Positions 46,716 to 56,093 of a stretch of DNA of 64,000 nucleotides are shown piece after piece. Source of the DNA: Nitrospinaceae bacterium. GTDB lineage: Bacteria > Nitrospinota > Nitrospinia > Nitrospinales > Nitrospinaceae. Under the pieces are notes generated by a model, which was not told the DNA's origin, did no database searches, and worked only from the letters and a program-made list of their open reading frames with translations. The stretch spans positions 1-64,000 of the forward strand of contig JANQEK010000015.1 of assembly GCA_028278405.1 (NCBI GenBank), written 5' to 3'. Position numbers and translations under genes: made by a program. Every line of letters starts with the position of its first letter. Position 1 is the first letter of the stretch.

Positions 46716-46951
46716 AATCTAATTATTTGTTTTTATTATATTTACTATTCTTTATCCCTTTGAATATATACATTTAGCTCCCTCTTTATTTGCATCTATT
46801 TTTGGCTTTGCAGTGGAGCCTTTTGTTTCAGGCAGATTTTTCCTTCGAATTGAAGGAAGAAAGATATTTTTTCCTACCCAGTTCATAGGTTCCGGGATTA
46901 GGCAACCATGATATAATTTGGAATATTTTTACTGCCTAAGAGAGGAATTCC

Positions 46952-47266
46952 ATGAAAAAAATCAGCATAGATGAATTGCACGACTTGACTCCAAACATGG
47001 GAGACGATGATTTGATTTTGGATGTGCGGACCCCAGCAGAATTTTCCGGAGGCCACATAGCGGGAGCCAGGAACCAGGATCATGAAGAAGTAGGTTTGAT
47101 TGCAGAGGAATTAAAAAAACACAAAACCGTCTATGTTCATTGCAAAATGGGAGGCAGGGCCCAAAAAGCGGCGGAAGAACTGGAAGCAGCCGGATTGACC
47201 AACATTGTTTGTGTCAGTCAAGGTGGAATGCACCGCTGGATGGAGATGGGCTGGGAAACAGAGTAA
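46952..47266 (+). CDS. Rhodanese-like sulfurtransferase domain protein
   Basis: A 104-aa single rhodanese domain with LILDVRTPAEFSGGHIAGARN and the active-site loop VHCKMGGRAQKAAEEL (Cys64). It has a GAGAGGAAT ribosome site. It converges on the nxr operon and shares the 47296-47329 hairpin as its downstream boundary. The substrate is unknown. Confidence 0.9.
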   Translation: MKKISIDELHDLTPNMGDDDLILDVRTPAEFSGGHIAGARNQDHEEVGLIAEELKKHKTVYVHCKMGGRAQKAAEELEAAGLTNIVCVSQGGMHRWMEMGWETE

Positions 47267-47295
47267 CTACAGTTAGTAGAGCTTACACAAAGAAA

Positions 47296-47329
47296 AAACC
47301 CGGAAGATGGAAATCCATCTTCCGGGTTT
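47296..47329. terminator. Perfect 16-bp bidirectional terminator of the nxr operon
   Basis: AAACCCGGAAGATGGA (47296-47311), a 2-nt loop and its exact complement (47314-47329). On the minus strand the stem is followed by a T-run, so it should stop nxr transcription efficiently 25 bp after the NxrC-like stop; on the plus strand it lies just after the rhodanese gene. Confidence 0.9.
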
Positions 47330-47353
47330 AACTTTTAAGAAATGCCTAAAAGC

Positions 47354-48367
47354 TTAGTATTGCAGAGTTTGCCACTGCGTTACAGCTTTTTGACCATTTC
47401 TTTCTTTGTTTTGACCATTCCAGATAGCGATAGCCATTGGAGTCTTGCTACCGGTGAACTGGGTGTCATTCTTATCGCTGGTTTTCAAAGCACGCTTGAA
47501 AACTACCGTCCAGCGATTGTTGTTCCAGTTGCCTTTACCATCAACGTTCTGAGTAGCCTGAGTGGTCAAGGTGCTGAAACCTTCAGCATTCAGGTCTTCA
47601 ACCGGAGAACGTCTCATGGAGTTGTCGGACAGGATGTTATGGGTAGCACGACCTGGGTTAAACGTACCTTCGTTTTTACCCATGCCGAAGTCTACCATAC
47701 TGCCACGCTTGCTGATGCTTTGAACGCCACCCGTATGAACGCCACCTTTTGCGCGGCGGTCTTTACTACCGGACATTCCAGAACCCAACTCAGCATTCAT
47801 TTGCAGTTTACCATCCGGCTCATACATGTAGTAGCCACCGGAACCCATGGCCATAAAGTCGTACTGATCTTCCAAGTCCTGCATCGCTTCATTACCTGCA
47901 CTTCCAGCACCCTCTTTATCCCAGGTTGCTTTCCATTGCCAGATATTGACGCGCTCACCAGCACCACCCATTGTAAAGGGAGGCTCTTCGCCGGATTGAT
48001 TTACAGGAAACATGATGGCAGCCTGGTCTTTATACTGCTGAGACTGAACCATAATGTCGTTACGTGTCGGATCAATCCACTCCAAGTGAACGGCGATTTC
48101 TTTGCCATTCGTTGCAGCTTTCGCAAACACATACTTCGTTTGCGGATTAGGCCACATTGGATTGGTAATCATTTGGGGATCCATATCGATAATAACGTGC
48201 TTCAGGGCTGTGGGGCCATAACGCTCGGACCAGAACAGGCTTGAAGGATCGACAGGAATGTTCCCTTTTACCTTTACCGCTTTGATGGTAGCTGCGCCTG
48301 CCGTCATCGTGAGACCGAGAACGAAAGCGGCTACCATAGCGACAATGATGCTTTTTTTGGTATTCAC
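47354..48367 (-). CDS. nxrC: NxrC-like haem b-binding gamma subunit of nitrite oxidoreductase
   Basis: A 337-aa exported protein of the type II DMSO reductase gamma-subunit/ethylbenzene dehydrogenase family, expected to bind one haem b and pass electrons from NxrB. It has a Sec signal (ends TAGAA), a beta-rich domain with DPQMITNPMWPNP, VHLEWIDPTRND, a C-terminal NRWTVVFKRAL, and a Lys-rich region that could supply the axial Lys. GTG start after GGAGGAAAACT. Third gene of the nxr operon. The family call is stronger than the specific naming. Confidence 0.82.
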   Translation of the reverse strand: MNTKKSIIVAMVAAFVLGLTMTAGAATIKAVKVKGNIPVDPSSLFWSERYGPTALKHVIIDMDPQMITNPMWPNPQTKYVFAKAATNGKEIAVHLEWIDPTRNDIMVQSQQYKDQAAIMFPVNQSGEEPPFTMGGAGERVNIWQWKATWDKEGAGSAGNEAMQDLEDQYDFMAMGSGGYYMYEPDGKLQMNAELGSGMSGSKDRRAKGGVHTGGVQSISKRGSMVDFGMGKNEGTFNPGRATHNILSDNSMRRSPVEDLNAEGFSTLTTQATQNVDGKGNWNNNRWTVVFKRALKTSDKNDTQFTGSKTPMAIAIWNGQNKERNGQKAVTQWQTLQY

Positions 48368-48441
48368 AGTTTTCCTCCTGTTTAGCAGTTATCGGGTTTG
48401 TCAGATCTAACCCAAGTACATTCAGCCAAGCGATCTGTCCT

Positions 48442-48464
48442 CCGGAGCGGGAAACCCGCTCCGG
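48442..48464 (-). promoter_or_regulatory. Perfect GC-rich hairpin between nxrB and nxrC
   Basis: CCGGAGCGGG-AAA-CCCGCTCCGG forms a 10-bp perfect stem with a 3-nt loop, 22 bp after the nxrB stop. No T-run follows on the minus strand, so it is unlikely to be a classic terminator. A role as mRNA 3'-end protector or processing site is likely. Confidence 0.8.
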
Positions 48465-48486
48465 AAGCAGAGAAAATCGCTCAGGC

Positions 48487-49764
48487 TTAGATTGCGCCTG
48501 GATGTTCTTCAGGTCTGACGTAGAAGGGCTCCTCAACCGTAACACGGATGATTTCTTTACCCTTCCGGTTAAACCCGATGATCGTGTCATTGTACATCTC
48601 AAACTTCTTACCGTGAATGTTGGTCTCAAAAATCTTCGGACCAGGCTCACGTTTCCATTTGAAGATGATCCGCTGCGTCGTTCGGAACAACTGCAAGATA
48701 CCCAGCAGGTCGCGATCGGGAACCATGTACTGGTCGATCGCGTGATCCACGCCAGGTCCAAACATTTGCTGCGAGTACGCACGAGGAACGTGCCGTGACG
48801 GTACATAGTAACCGTTCGGCTCCGTACCAAACTGCGGATACAGCGGCAGAGCAACTTTCCGGTCCCGAATCAGGTAATACTGGGGATTATCCGGATCGTG
48901 TGCCCATTGGCCGTTAGAACCAACTTTAACCAGACCCTGCAGACGAATCTTACCAACGCAGGCCGCCATACAGCGGGTTTCCATCTGGTCACCCTCAGTC
49001 AGGGGATCCAGTCCCTCGATCCGCGGGTAACACGCGATACATTTCTCGGAAATTCGAGTCGTACCACGGAACATTGGTTTTTTGTAAGGACACTGCTCAA
49101 CGCATTTTTTGTAACCACGACATCTGGATTGATCGATCAGCACGATGCCATCTTCTTGGCGCTTATAAATCGCCTTCCGAGGACATGCAGCCAAACAACC
49201 CGGATACGTACAATGGTTACAAATACGTTGCAGATAGAAAAACCAGATTTTATGCTCAGGCAACACAGACTTACAGCCGTTGTCGCCACCGAACGTACCT
49301 TCGCGAGACTGAGTAAACTCACGACCATGAGCGGTATCTTCACCAAAGTTCGGGAAGCGCCACTCTTCGTCGGTCGGAACATAACCGATTGCCTGTTGGT
49401 TCAAACCAATCTTGGCAGGCGCTTCGAAGATGGTAACACCTTCATAAACACCGTGAATCGCTTTGTTCGACGTCTTACGAACGTTCCATACGTTCTGACC
49501 AGGATTGGATTGTTCCAGCATTTTCAGAATTTTCCAATCCCAGAACTGAGGATATCCACCGTAAGGCTTCGTTTCAACATTGTTCCACCACATGTACTCC
49601 TGACCTTTGGAGAACGTCCAGGTGGATTTATGAGCCATCGTACACGTTTGACACGCGATACAACGGTTCGTATTGAAAACGAAGGTAAACTGCTCCTTCG
49701 GGTGCTTCTCCTCGTACACATAGGTCGCCATGCGACCCAACTGCCAGTTATATACTTCAGGCAT
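48487..49764 (-). CDS. nxrB: Nitrite oxidoreductase beta subunit (iron-sulfur)
   Basis: The 425-aa electron-transfer subunit with four Fe-S clusters. Cysteine groups are CIACQTC (Cys35, 38, 41), CNHCTYPGCLAACPRKAIY, CRGYKKCVEQCPYKK and CIACYPRIEGL with CMAACVGKI. In the third group Tyr stands where a ligand Cys would be, as in NarH-type proteins, which indicates one [3Fe-4S] cluster. No signal peptide, so it is probably exported together with the Tat-targeted NxrA. GGAGG precedes the ATG. Flanked on both sides by GC-rich hairpins. Confidence 0.96.
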   Translation of the reverse strand: MPEVYNWQLGRMATYVYEEKHPKEQFTFVFNTNRCIACQTCTMAHKSTWTFSKGQEYMWWNNVETKPYGGYPQFWDWKILKMLEQSNPGQNVWNVRKTSNKAIHGVYEGVTIFEAPAKIGLNQQAIGYVPTDEEWRFPNFGEDTAHGREFTQSREGTFGGDNGCKSVLPEHKIWFFYLQRICNHCTYPGCLAACPRKAIYKRQEDGIVLIDQSRCRGYKKCVEQCPYKKPMFRGTTRISEKCIACYPRIEGLDPLTEGDQMETRCMAACVGKIRLQGLVKVGSNGQWAHDPDNPQYYLIRDRKVALPLYPQFGTEPNGYYVPSRHVPRAYSQQMFGPGVDHAIDQYMVPDRDLLGILQLFRTTQRIIFKWKREPGPKIFETNIHGKKFEMYNDTIIGFNRKGKEIIRVTVEEPFYVRPEEHPGAI

Positions 49765-49844
49765 TTTTTAACCTCCGTTAAAACCGGATCCTAAAAGGAA
49801 CCGATTCTGGTTGCTAATATGTGTCAAGAAAAACCGCAATAGGT

Positions 49845-49864
49845 GCGGGCCCCGAGGGGCCCGC
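49845..49864 (-). promoter_or_regulatory. Perfect GC-rich hairpin between nxrA and nxrB
   Basis: GCGGGCCCC-GA-GGGGCCCGC, 9 bp of perfect stem, begins 12 bp after the nxrA stop. On the minus strand a T-run follows 11-12 nt after the stem, so partial termination (attenuation) or mRNA end protection are both possible. Confidence 0.8.
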
Positions 49865-49876
49865 TTACCCAAAAGC

Positions 49877-52800
49877 TTAGATCTTAACGCGAGTGTATTG
49901 CCCCGCGAGATACATCTCAGCAAAGCGATCTTTCAACGGAGACTCAGGAGTGTAACCCGTTCGAACAGGTTCCCAAAGTCCCTTACCATGCAGACCACCG
50001 TCCTCAGCCTTGGAGAACTTAACCAAGGTTTCTTTCGGAACCGCGTTAACGGCGTGGTTGTCTGCCTCATACCCATGCTTGAACTTCATCTTGGTTTTTG
50101 CTTTATGGAACAGACTGTCAGTCTGATGCATCGGCATCAACCAAGATCGCGTGATGGACTGCTGACCACCATACCGGAAGTTAGACTGGTAAGGAGTAGT
50201 CATGGACATCGCGCGTCCGTCCGGCCGTTCTTCGTGCGCTTTAACCGTACGCTCAGTACCAATCCACGTTGCATGTTTCATCATCGTGGTGTGATACGGA
50301 TACGCTGGGTTGTACTTCGCGCGCAGCATGAGGCGGCCAACCTTGTATCGAGGATCAGACGGCTTCCAACCCATGTAAGGCCTGTCGGCCGGGTTGGCGT
50401 CACAATAAATGTAGTCACCGTCGTTGATACCAAGGTCTTTACACAGGAACGGGTTCATGTGTACTTGCCATTCACCAACACCCGGAGACCGCTTATCCAT
50501 TCGGTAAGGATCACCAAAGTTGTTGTTCCAGATCATGTTCCAGTCAGTCGTCGCCCAGGACGAATGCGCGGTATGTCTGGATTTAGGCGTTACACAATAG
50601 AACCGATACCCCTTCTCCCACAGGAAGTTCTTGGTCGTACGTACAGAGGACCAAGGCTTCTTGATGTTCCGGACGTGGCGGAGATCCGGATCTTGCTCTT
50701 CTTCCGGAATACCGTAATCGTCAGGTCGGATGTAGGGGTTGGTGGATACAATAACGTTCGGCAGGTAAGGCGTTGCTTCCGGACCTTCCCTGTGAACGAT
50801 GAAGTTTTCACCATACTCGATCGCTTCCGGCTCGTCATTGTAGAACTGGATTCGACCGTTGGGAGTGTAGTAAGGCTTAGACTCGGTGAACATTTCCCAG
50901 AACGGTGACCGCGGATAGGTTCTGAACAGCATCAGACAACATCCCGGCTCACCATACTTACCGTTGATGATATCGTCGATGTTGTAACCCATACCGGTGG
51001 TCGACGTGGTGAACAGCCGGCGAATCATCGCCTTCGTTCGGTTGGGAGCTGCACCTTCGTAAACCTTGTAGAAGTCCGCAAACCGCTTGTCACCGGTGAC
51101 CTGTGACATTCTCTTGGCGAATTCCCGATGGATCAGGTTATCGTCGATCGTGTCAAAGATCGGTTTAATACCGGTGCCACCCCAAATCTGGTGGAACGGG
51201 TTGGAACATGCGGAAGTGATTTCATAACTCTCGAATTCCGCCCAAGAGTTCGGAGCGAGAACGATATCGGAGTATTCACAAGAACCGGTGAACTCGATAT
51301 CCTGAGCTACGATCATGTCTACGTTATTATTGGTGTTGAACACCAATTCGTAGAACCACTTCGCATTGTTGATAACGTTAACATTAACGTACCAAACAAG
51401 CTTGGTCGGAGTCGGCATATGGGTACGACCCGTGAATACCTTACGTCCATACCGTGGGGTATTAACGATCAAGGCTTTATCACGATGCGCCCAGTAGCTG
51501 ACTTCCTCACCCTTCAGATAACCCTTAACGTTTTTCCAGTCAACGTTCTTGGCCGGATCCAGAATCGGGTTGAAGGGATCTTCCGCTACCATCGCTGCGA
51601 AACCAGGTCCGGACCAGTGAGATCCTTGGTAGTTACCAGCTTTGTAGTTACCCGCCCAAGTATGGGAACCGGAACCTTTCGGTCCAACGTTACCCGTCAA
51701 CATGAGGGGAACATACGATGCACGGTTGTGCATGGTGGCGTGGAAGTAATGGTTGATACCTTCACCGTAGTGAATTTCAACCGGTTTGATGGTACCGATA
51801 TCGCGAGCCACACGAACAACCAAGTCTTTCGGCGCGTGACTGATCTGATTGACGGTATCCAGGTCATAGTCTTTCAGATGAACTTTGTACATTTCGTACA
51901 AAGGCATGACCGTGATGGTTTTACCGTTAACCAGTTTGATATCAAAAACACCGTCCAGAGCTGGGTCGATTTTCTTCTTCAGCATCTTGGCACCGATGTC
52001 TTCGCGAGTAATCGCTACCGGCTTGTTGGTATTCATATCCCATACTGCAAAGTCAGGCATTTTGCTGCGATTGAAGTTCTTCATCCACTTGGTGGTGAAG
52101 CCGTCTTTCGGCAGCGACTGAACTTTATAACCCGGAATGTAATCATCCGGATGCAGACGGGTCAATGTGTCGGTTCTTACCAGAAGCGGCATATCGGTGT
52201 ATTCCTTAACGTAAGGTACATCTACCAAACCTTCATCCATGATGATTTTGGCAGCGCCCAGGAATACGGAAATGTCCGACAGACCGGCACGACAGGGAAT
52301 CCAGTAGTCCGCTTTCGTAGAAGGCGGATTGTACTCAGGACAAACGGTAACGAGTGTACCACCGCGTTCCATGATTTCCGTGTACCAGTGAGCTTCCGGC
52401 ATTTTGTTTTCAATGAGGTTTTTACCCCACTGAATGGTCAACTTCGCATAACGATGGTCAGCGAAGTCGATATCAGAGGTCTGCATACCATGCGTCCAGG
52501 AATGTCCCGGAGCTTGGTCACCATGCCAGGTGTAGTTGGACCATGCGCGTCCACCCAATACCTGACCGGGTCCGCGACCACGAATGATCGCATCCAGCAA
52601 ACCAACCATGTTGGCGAGGCGGTAAATACCATACTTACCAACAACACCCAACAGACCCATACCACCGCGATACTTAAAAGTACGGGGGCCGGATCCGCCC
52701 ATCGCTTCGATCATTTCAGGCTGGTAGCCTTCATTCTTCAAGCGCTGAGCACCGCGGGCGCCACTGTAAGCTTTACCTACAGCAACATGACCCTTCGCCA

Positions 52801-53338
52801 AATAGGTGAAGGTCTGATCCCATGACAAACGAACAAATTCGTCCGTGCCACGGCTGGTGAACTTATACTTTTCACGGTTCTCTTTATCCAGATACGGGAA
52901 TCCGTCATCCGCCCACTGTTTCCAGCCAACGCGGATCATCGGATACTTGTTCCGGTAAGGACCGTATGCACGTCGCGGATAAGTCATACCGCGCAGACAC
53001 ATGCGGGGGTTCCAAGCGGCGTCTGCCTGGTTACCGTACAGATCTTTGACCTTATGATGGTCATAGTTCTGCTCGATACGCATTAAGATGCCATTACGCA
53101 CAAATCCCCGAACACGACACTGATGGGTGTCATTCGGGGAACAACAATACGTAAAGGAACGCTCGTACTTATACTGGTCGCGGTAAACTTCTTCCCAACG
53201 ACGATCGGGATAGGAATCCAGAGGATTGCCTACCTTCACTACGGGCTTTAACTGAGCACCGACTCTCTTGCTTGAAAGCGCCATAGCCGAAGCTACACCA
53301 GCACTCACCTGCAAGAATTTTCTTCGATTTAAACGCAT
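49877..53338 (-). CDS. nxrA: Nitrite oxidoreductase alpha subunit (molybdopterin)
   Basis: The 1153-aa catalytic subunit of the DMSO reductase type II family that oxidises nitrite to nitrate with bis-MGD molybdenum. The N-terminus is a twin-arginine signal (RRKFLQVSAG, Arg5-Arg6), so the enzyme faces the periplasm, as in Nitrospina, Nitrospira and anammox types. Fe-S ligand residues lie in TYCCSPNDTHQCRVRG (Cys65, 66, 74). Later blocks such as IQWGKNLIENK, GEGINHYFHATMHNR, APNSWAEFESYE and NPFLCKDLGINDGDY are molybdopterin domains. AAGGGAGG precedes the ATG. It is the first gene of nxrABC. Confidence 0.97.
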   Translation of the reverse strand: MRLNRRKFLQVSAGVASAMALSSKRVGAQLKPVVKVGNPLDSYPDRRWEEVYRDQYKYERSFTYCCSPNDTHQCRVRGFVRNGILMRIEQNYDHHKVKDLYGNQADAAWNPRMCLRGMTYPRRAYGPYRNKYPMIRVGWKQWADDGFPYLDKENREKYKFTSRGTDEFVRLSWDQTFTYLAKGHVAVGKAYSGARGAQRLKNEGYQPEMIEAMGGSGPRTFKYRGGMGLLGVVGKYGIYRLANMVGLLDAIIRGRGPGQVLGGRAWSNYTWHGDQAPGHSWTHGMQTSDIDFADHRYAKLTIQWGKNLIENKMPEAHWYTEIMERGGTLVTVCPEYNPPSTKADYWIPCRAGLSDISVFLGAAKIIMDEGLVDVPYVKEYTDMPLLVRTDTLTRLHPDDYIPGYKVQSLPKDGFTTKWMKNFNRSKMPDFAVWDMNTNKPVAITREDIGAKMLKKKIDPALDGVFDIKLVNGKTITVMPLYEMYKVHLKDYDLDTVNQISHAPKDLVVRVARDIGTIKPVEIHYGEGINHYFHATMHNRASYVPLMLTGNVGPKGSGSHTWAGNYKAGNYQGSHWSGPGFAAMVAEDPFNPILDPAKNVDWKNVKGYLKGEEVSYWAHRDKALIVNTPRYGRKVFTGRTHMPTPTKLVWYVNVNVINNAKWFYELVFNTNNNVDMIVAQDIEFTGSCEYSDIVLAPNSWAEFESYEITSACSNPFHQIWGGTGIKPIFDTIDDNLIHREFAKRMSQVTGDKRFADFYKVYEGAAPNRTKAMIRRLFTTSTTGMGYNIDDIINGKYGEPGCCLMLFRTYPRSPFWEMFTESKPYYTPNGRIQFYNDEPEAIEYGENFIVHREGPEATPYLPNVIVSTNPYIRPDDYGIPEEEQDPDLRHVRNIKKPWSSVRTTKNFLWEKGYRFYCVTPKSRHTAHSSWATTDWNMIWNNNFGDPYRMDKRSPGVGEWQVHMNPFLCKDLGINDGDYIYCDANPADRPYMGWKPSDPRYKVGRLMLRAKYNPAYPYHTTMMKHATWIGTERTVKAHEERPDGRAMSMTTPYQSNFRYGGQQSITRSWLMPMHQTDSLFHKAKTKMKFKHGYEADNHAVNAVPKETLVKFSKAEDGGLHGKGLWEPVRTGYTPESPLKDRFAEMYLAGQYTRVKI

Positions 53339-53511
53339 AAAGTAAAACCTCCCTTAGGTTAAAAGTGGGTTTTAAACCGAAACTTCTACTGATTCATTGT
53401 CTAGTCGATCCCTCTGTAGCAACGGGATCCCTCAAAACTCCTCCTTTCAGATTCTTGTTTGAATGTCTTAATTACGAGTGATTAATAATGTTTACCAAAA
53501 GCAAAATCATG

Positions 53512-53530
53512 TCCAAGGACTTTCCTTGGA
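53512..53530. promoter_or_regulatory. Perfect palindrome upstream of nxrA
   Basis: TCCAAGGA-CTT-TCCTTGGA is an 8-bp perfect dyad with a 3-bp centre, about 175 bp before the nxrA start. It could be an operator or a leader hairpin. Confidence 0.5.
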
Positions 53531-54106
53531 AAAACAAACTACTTCCAAAAACTTTTTTATTTTTCTTCGGAAACCAAAATGTCCAACATCCGTTTGAAGC
53601 CCATTTAAAGCCTCGAAACAGCACACGACGTAAAAAAACTTCTTCCAAAATTTCTCGAGCAATTTAAAAAAACACAGATTTTGGAATCCATTTTTTGGTC
53701 AAATTGGCTTCTGGGGTATTCTAGCTTGCCTCTTTATACGTGAATCAGAAAATCTTGTCAAACCCTTTTTCGAAGGGGAAAATCAATTTTTTTGGGAGTA
53801 TTTTTGACATCAAAAATGACTAAAATCAAAGCTCCTTAAAAAGTGGTTTACACTCCAATTTGTGGCTGTAAATGTACAACATAACTCTTGAATTTTCAAC
53901 AATTTTTGAGGATATTCCCGCTTTTTTTATTTGAGTCCCCAAAAAGCCGGCTTCGGATATCTGATGAAATTTCAAGGGTATTGGAACTTCTTATAAATAA
54001 AGGCTTTTAGGTTGAATAGCCGGGGGTTGCCTCTTTTGGAGTGCGGCAAATTTTGCAGATTTTGGAACCTGAGTGGTGTGAAATCCTGAAAAGCAAAACC
54101 AAAAAA

Positions 54107-54122
54107 CACCCTAAAAAGGGTG
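54107..54122. terminator. Short hairpin with T-rich tail upstream of coaD
   Basis: CACCCT-AAAA-AGGGTG followed on the plus strand by ATTATTTTTT, and preceded by a run of A, so it can act on both strands. No gene directly upstream was recognised on either strand. Confidence 0.5.
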
Positions 54123-54315
54123 ATTATTTTTTCAGCGTAATGATCTTTTTTTGAATAATTCCTCAAAATGACCCCAAATTACCCCTGTGGAAATAACAAT
54201 TTTTCCCCTTGATATGTCGGTTTTTCTAAAAATGACGCGAAAAACCTTAAAATTCTGCTTTTTGGCCCTTTCGCGACTCTTCATTTGAAGTTATAATCCC
54301 CCCTCTTAAAAAGCC

Positions 54316-54801
54316 ATGAATACTCAAAGAACAGCTATTTATCCGGGAACTTTTGATCCCATCACCTTCGGCCACCTGGACATCATGCGGCGCGCGCTCA
54401 GTCTGTGCGACAGTTTGATCGTGGCCGTTGCGTTGAATCCCAAAAAGAATCCTCTATTTAATAGTAAAGATCGAGTGAACTTTATAAAACAATCCGTCCG
54501 GGACCTCGAAGGAATCTCTGTATTACCCTTCGATACACTCCTCACCGATTTCGCTCAGTCGCACCGAGCCAACATTATTATTAAAGGATTGCGTGCTGTT
54601 TCCGATTTTGAATATGAACTGCAAATGGGACTGATGAACCGCAACCTGAACGATAACCTGGAAACGGTGTTTATGATTCCCAGTCAGGAGTACTCGTTTC
54701 TCAGTTCCAGTTTCGTCAAGGAAATCGCCAAGCACGGAGGCGACGTCAGCAAAATGGTTCCCAAATGTGTACAGGAAGGCATCTATAAAATATCCTCATG
54801 A
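54316..54801 (+). CDS. coaD: Phosphopantetheine adenylyltransferase
   Basis: The penultimate enzyme of coenzyme A synthesis. The nucleotidyltransferase motifs are AIYPGTFDPITFGHLDIM (T/HxGH type) and YSFLSSSFVKEIA (ISSTxxR-like). The 161-aa length is canonical. Its stop overlaps the aminotransferase start (ATGA). Confidence 0.96.
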   Translation: MNTQRTAIYPGTFDPITFGHLDIMRRALSLCDSLIVAVALNPKKNPLFNSKDRVNFIKQSVRDLEGISVLPFDTLLTDFAQSHRANIIIKGLRAVSDFEYELQMGLMNRNLNDNLETVFMIPSQEYSFLSSSFVKEIAKHGGDVSKMVPKCVQEGIYKISS

Positions 54802-56000
54802 AGTTTTCGCAACGCATACAAAAAGTCCAGCCGTCGATGACACTGGCGATTTCCGCAAAAGCCCAGGCTCTCAAAGAGCAGGGGATCGATGTCATCGGTT
54901 TTGGTGCGGGGGAACCCGACTTTGATACTCCGGATAATATCAAGCAGGCCGGAATCGATGCGATCCAAAACAATGAAACGCATTACACCATTGTCAGCGG
55001 TACGCATGCACTTAAGGATGCCATCATCGAAAAATTTAAACGCGACAATGGATTGACTTATGACCGCAAGCAGATTGTGGTTTCCTGTGGAGCCAAACAT
55101 TCTTTCTACAATCTGGCGCAAGTGTTGTGGGACGAAGGCGACGAAATCCTCATTCCTTCTCCTTATTGGGTGTCGTATCCGGACATGGTCATACTCGCCA
55201 ATGCAAAACCCGTTATCCTGAACACGGATGAGTCGTCGGGATTTAAAATCACTGCGGAGCAGCTGCAACAAGCGGTCACTCCAAAAACGCGAGCAGTGAT
55301 TTTGAACAGCCCGTCCAATCCCACCGGATCGGCTTACACGAAGCAGGAACTGGAAAAACTTGCGGAAGTTATTTTAAAAAACAAGTTGCTGGTGATTTCT
55401 GACGAAATTTACGAAAAGATCATATTCGATGGATTCGAGCATTGTTCGATCGCATCCTTAAGCGAAGAGTTAAAACAAAACACCATCGTCATCAACGGTG
55501 CTTCCAAATGTTTTGCGATGACAGGCTGGCGCATCGGTTACCTTGCAGCACAAGAGGAGATTGCGTCTGCCGTATCCAAATTACAGGGGCAGTCCACTTC
55601 CGGTCCCAATTCGATCGCGCAAGCGGCTAGCGTGGAAGCGTTGATCGGTGAGAAGACTCCCGGTGAGATACAAAAAATGGTGGTGGAATTTAAGAAGCGA
55701 CGCGATACTTTAATGGACCGTTACGCCAAAATTGAAGGCGTCTCCTGTTATCAACCGGTCGGTTCGTTTTACTCGTTCCCGGATTTTTCCGGAGTGTTTG
55801 GCCGACAGTGGAATGGTAAAACCATTGAGGGATCCCTCGACGTTGCAGAATTTTTGATCGAAGAAGCCAAAGTCGCCCTGGTGCCTGGCATCGCCTTCGG
55901 CGCCGACAACAATCTGCGCCTCTCTTTCGCCACCTCGATGGAAAACATTAACGAGGGATTGAACCGGATTGAATCCGCATTACATACTCTGCGCTCCTGA
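54798..56000 (+). CDS. Aspartate aminotransferase, class I PLP-dependent
   Basis: A 400-aa fold-type I aminotransferase. PLP Lys237 is in GASKCFAMTGWRIGY. Other landmarks are GFGAGEPDFDTP, SPYWVSYPDM, LNSPSNPTGSAY and the C-terminal Arg in NNLRLSFATS, which binds the substrate carboxylate. Closest to the AspB/prephenate-type Ib subgroup. It is translationally coupled to coaD. Confidence 0.93.
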   Translation: MKFSQRIQKVQPSMTLAISAKAQALKEQGIDVIGFGAGEPDFDTPDNIKQAGIDAIQNNETHYTIVSGTHALKDAIIEKFKRDNGLTYDRKQIVVSCGAKHSFYNLAQVLWDEGDEILIPSPYWVSYPDMVILANAKPVILNTDESSGFKITAEQLQQAVTPKTRAVILNSPSNPTGSAYTKQELEKLAEVILKNKLLVISDEIYEKIIFDGFEHCSIASLSEELKQNTIVINGASKCFAMTGWRIGYLAAQEEIASAVSKLQGQSTSGPNSIAQAASVEALIGEKTPGEIQKMVVEFKKRRDTLMDRYAKIEGVSCYQPVGSFYSFPDFSGVFGRQWNGKTIEGSLDVAEFLIEEAKVALVPGIAFGADNNLRLSFATSMENINEGLNRIESALHTLRS

Positions 56001-56093
56001 TCGAACACACCTCGACCCCTTCAAGGACGGTTGCTTCTATTTGTTATTTAAGGGATAATCTCAGATACAGGGATGAGAGAAGTTGCTCAGCCT

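Larger units (their letters stand above)
53339..54315. other. 977-bp non-coding region upstream of nxrA
   Basis: AT-rich region between divergent nxrA and coaD. It contains a 6-bp dyad GATCCC/GGGATC (53407-53429) in the probable nxrA leader, the palindrome at 53512-53530 and the hairpin at 54107-54122. A weak 64-codon frame (53972-54166, minus) is not supported. The length suggests a long leader or several regulatory sites for a highly expressed operon. Confidence 0.55.

Noticed and set aside
47342-48244. Plus-strand open frame of about 300 codons
   Set aside because: Antisense to the NxrC-like gene, no domain and no independent promoter; codon-bias shadow.
48898-49794. Plus-strand open frame of about 298 codons
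   Set aside because: Antisense to nxrB, no known domain; codon-bias shadow.
49811-50908. Plus-strand open frame of about 365 codons
   Set aside because: Antisense to the 3' part of nxrA, Arg/Val-rich low-quality composition, no ribosome site; codon-bias shadow.
51128-52825. Plus-strand open frame of about 565 codons
   Set aside because: It lies fully inside nxrA on the other strand, has no recognisable domain, and follows from codon bias in nxrA.
53972-54166. 64-codon minus-strand frame upstream of nxrA
   Set aside because: No ribosome site, Phe/Lys-rich composition and overlaps a terminator-like hairpin.
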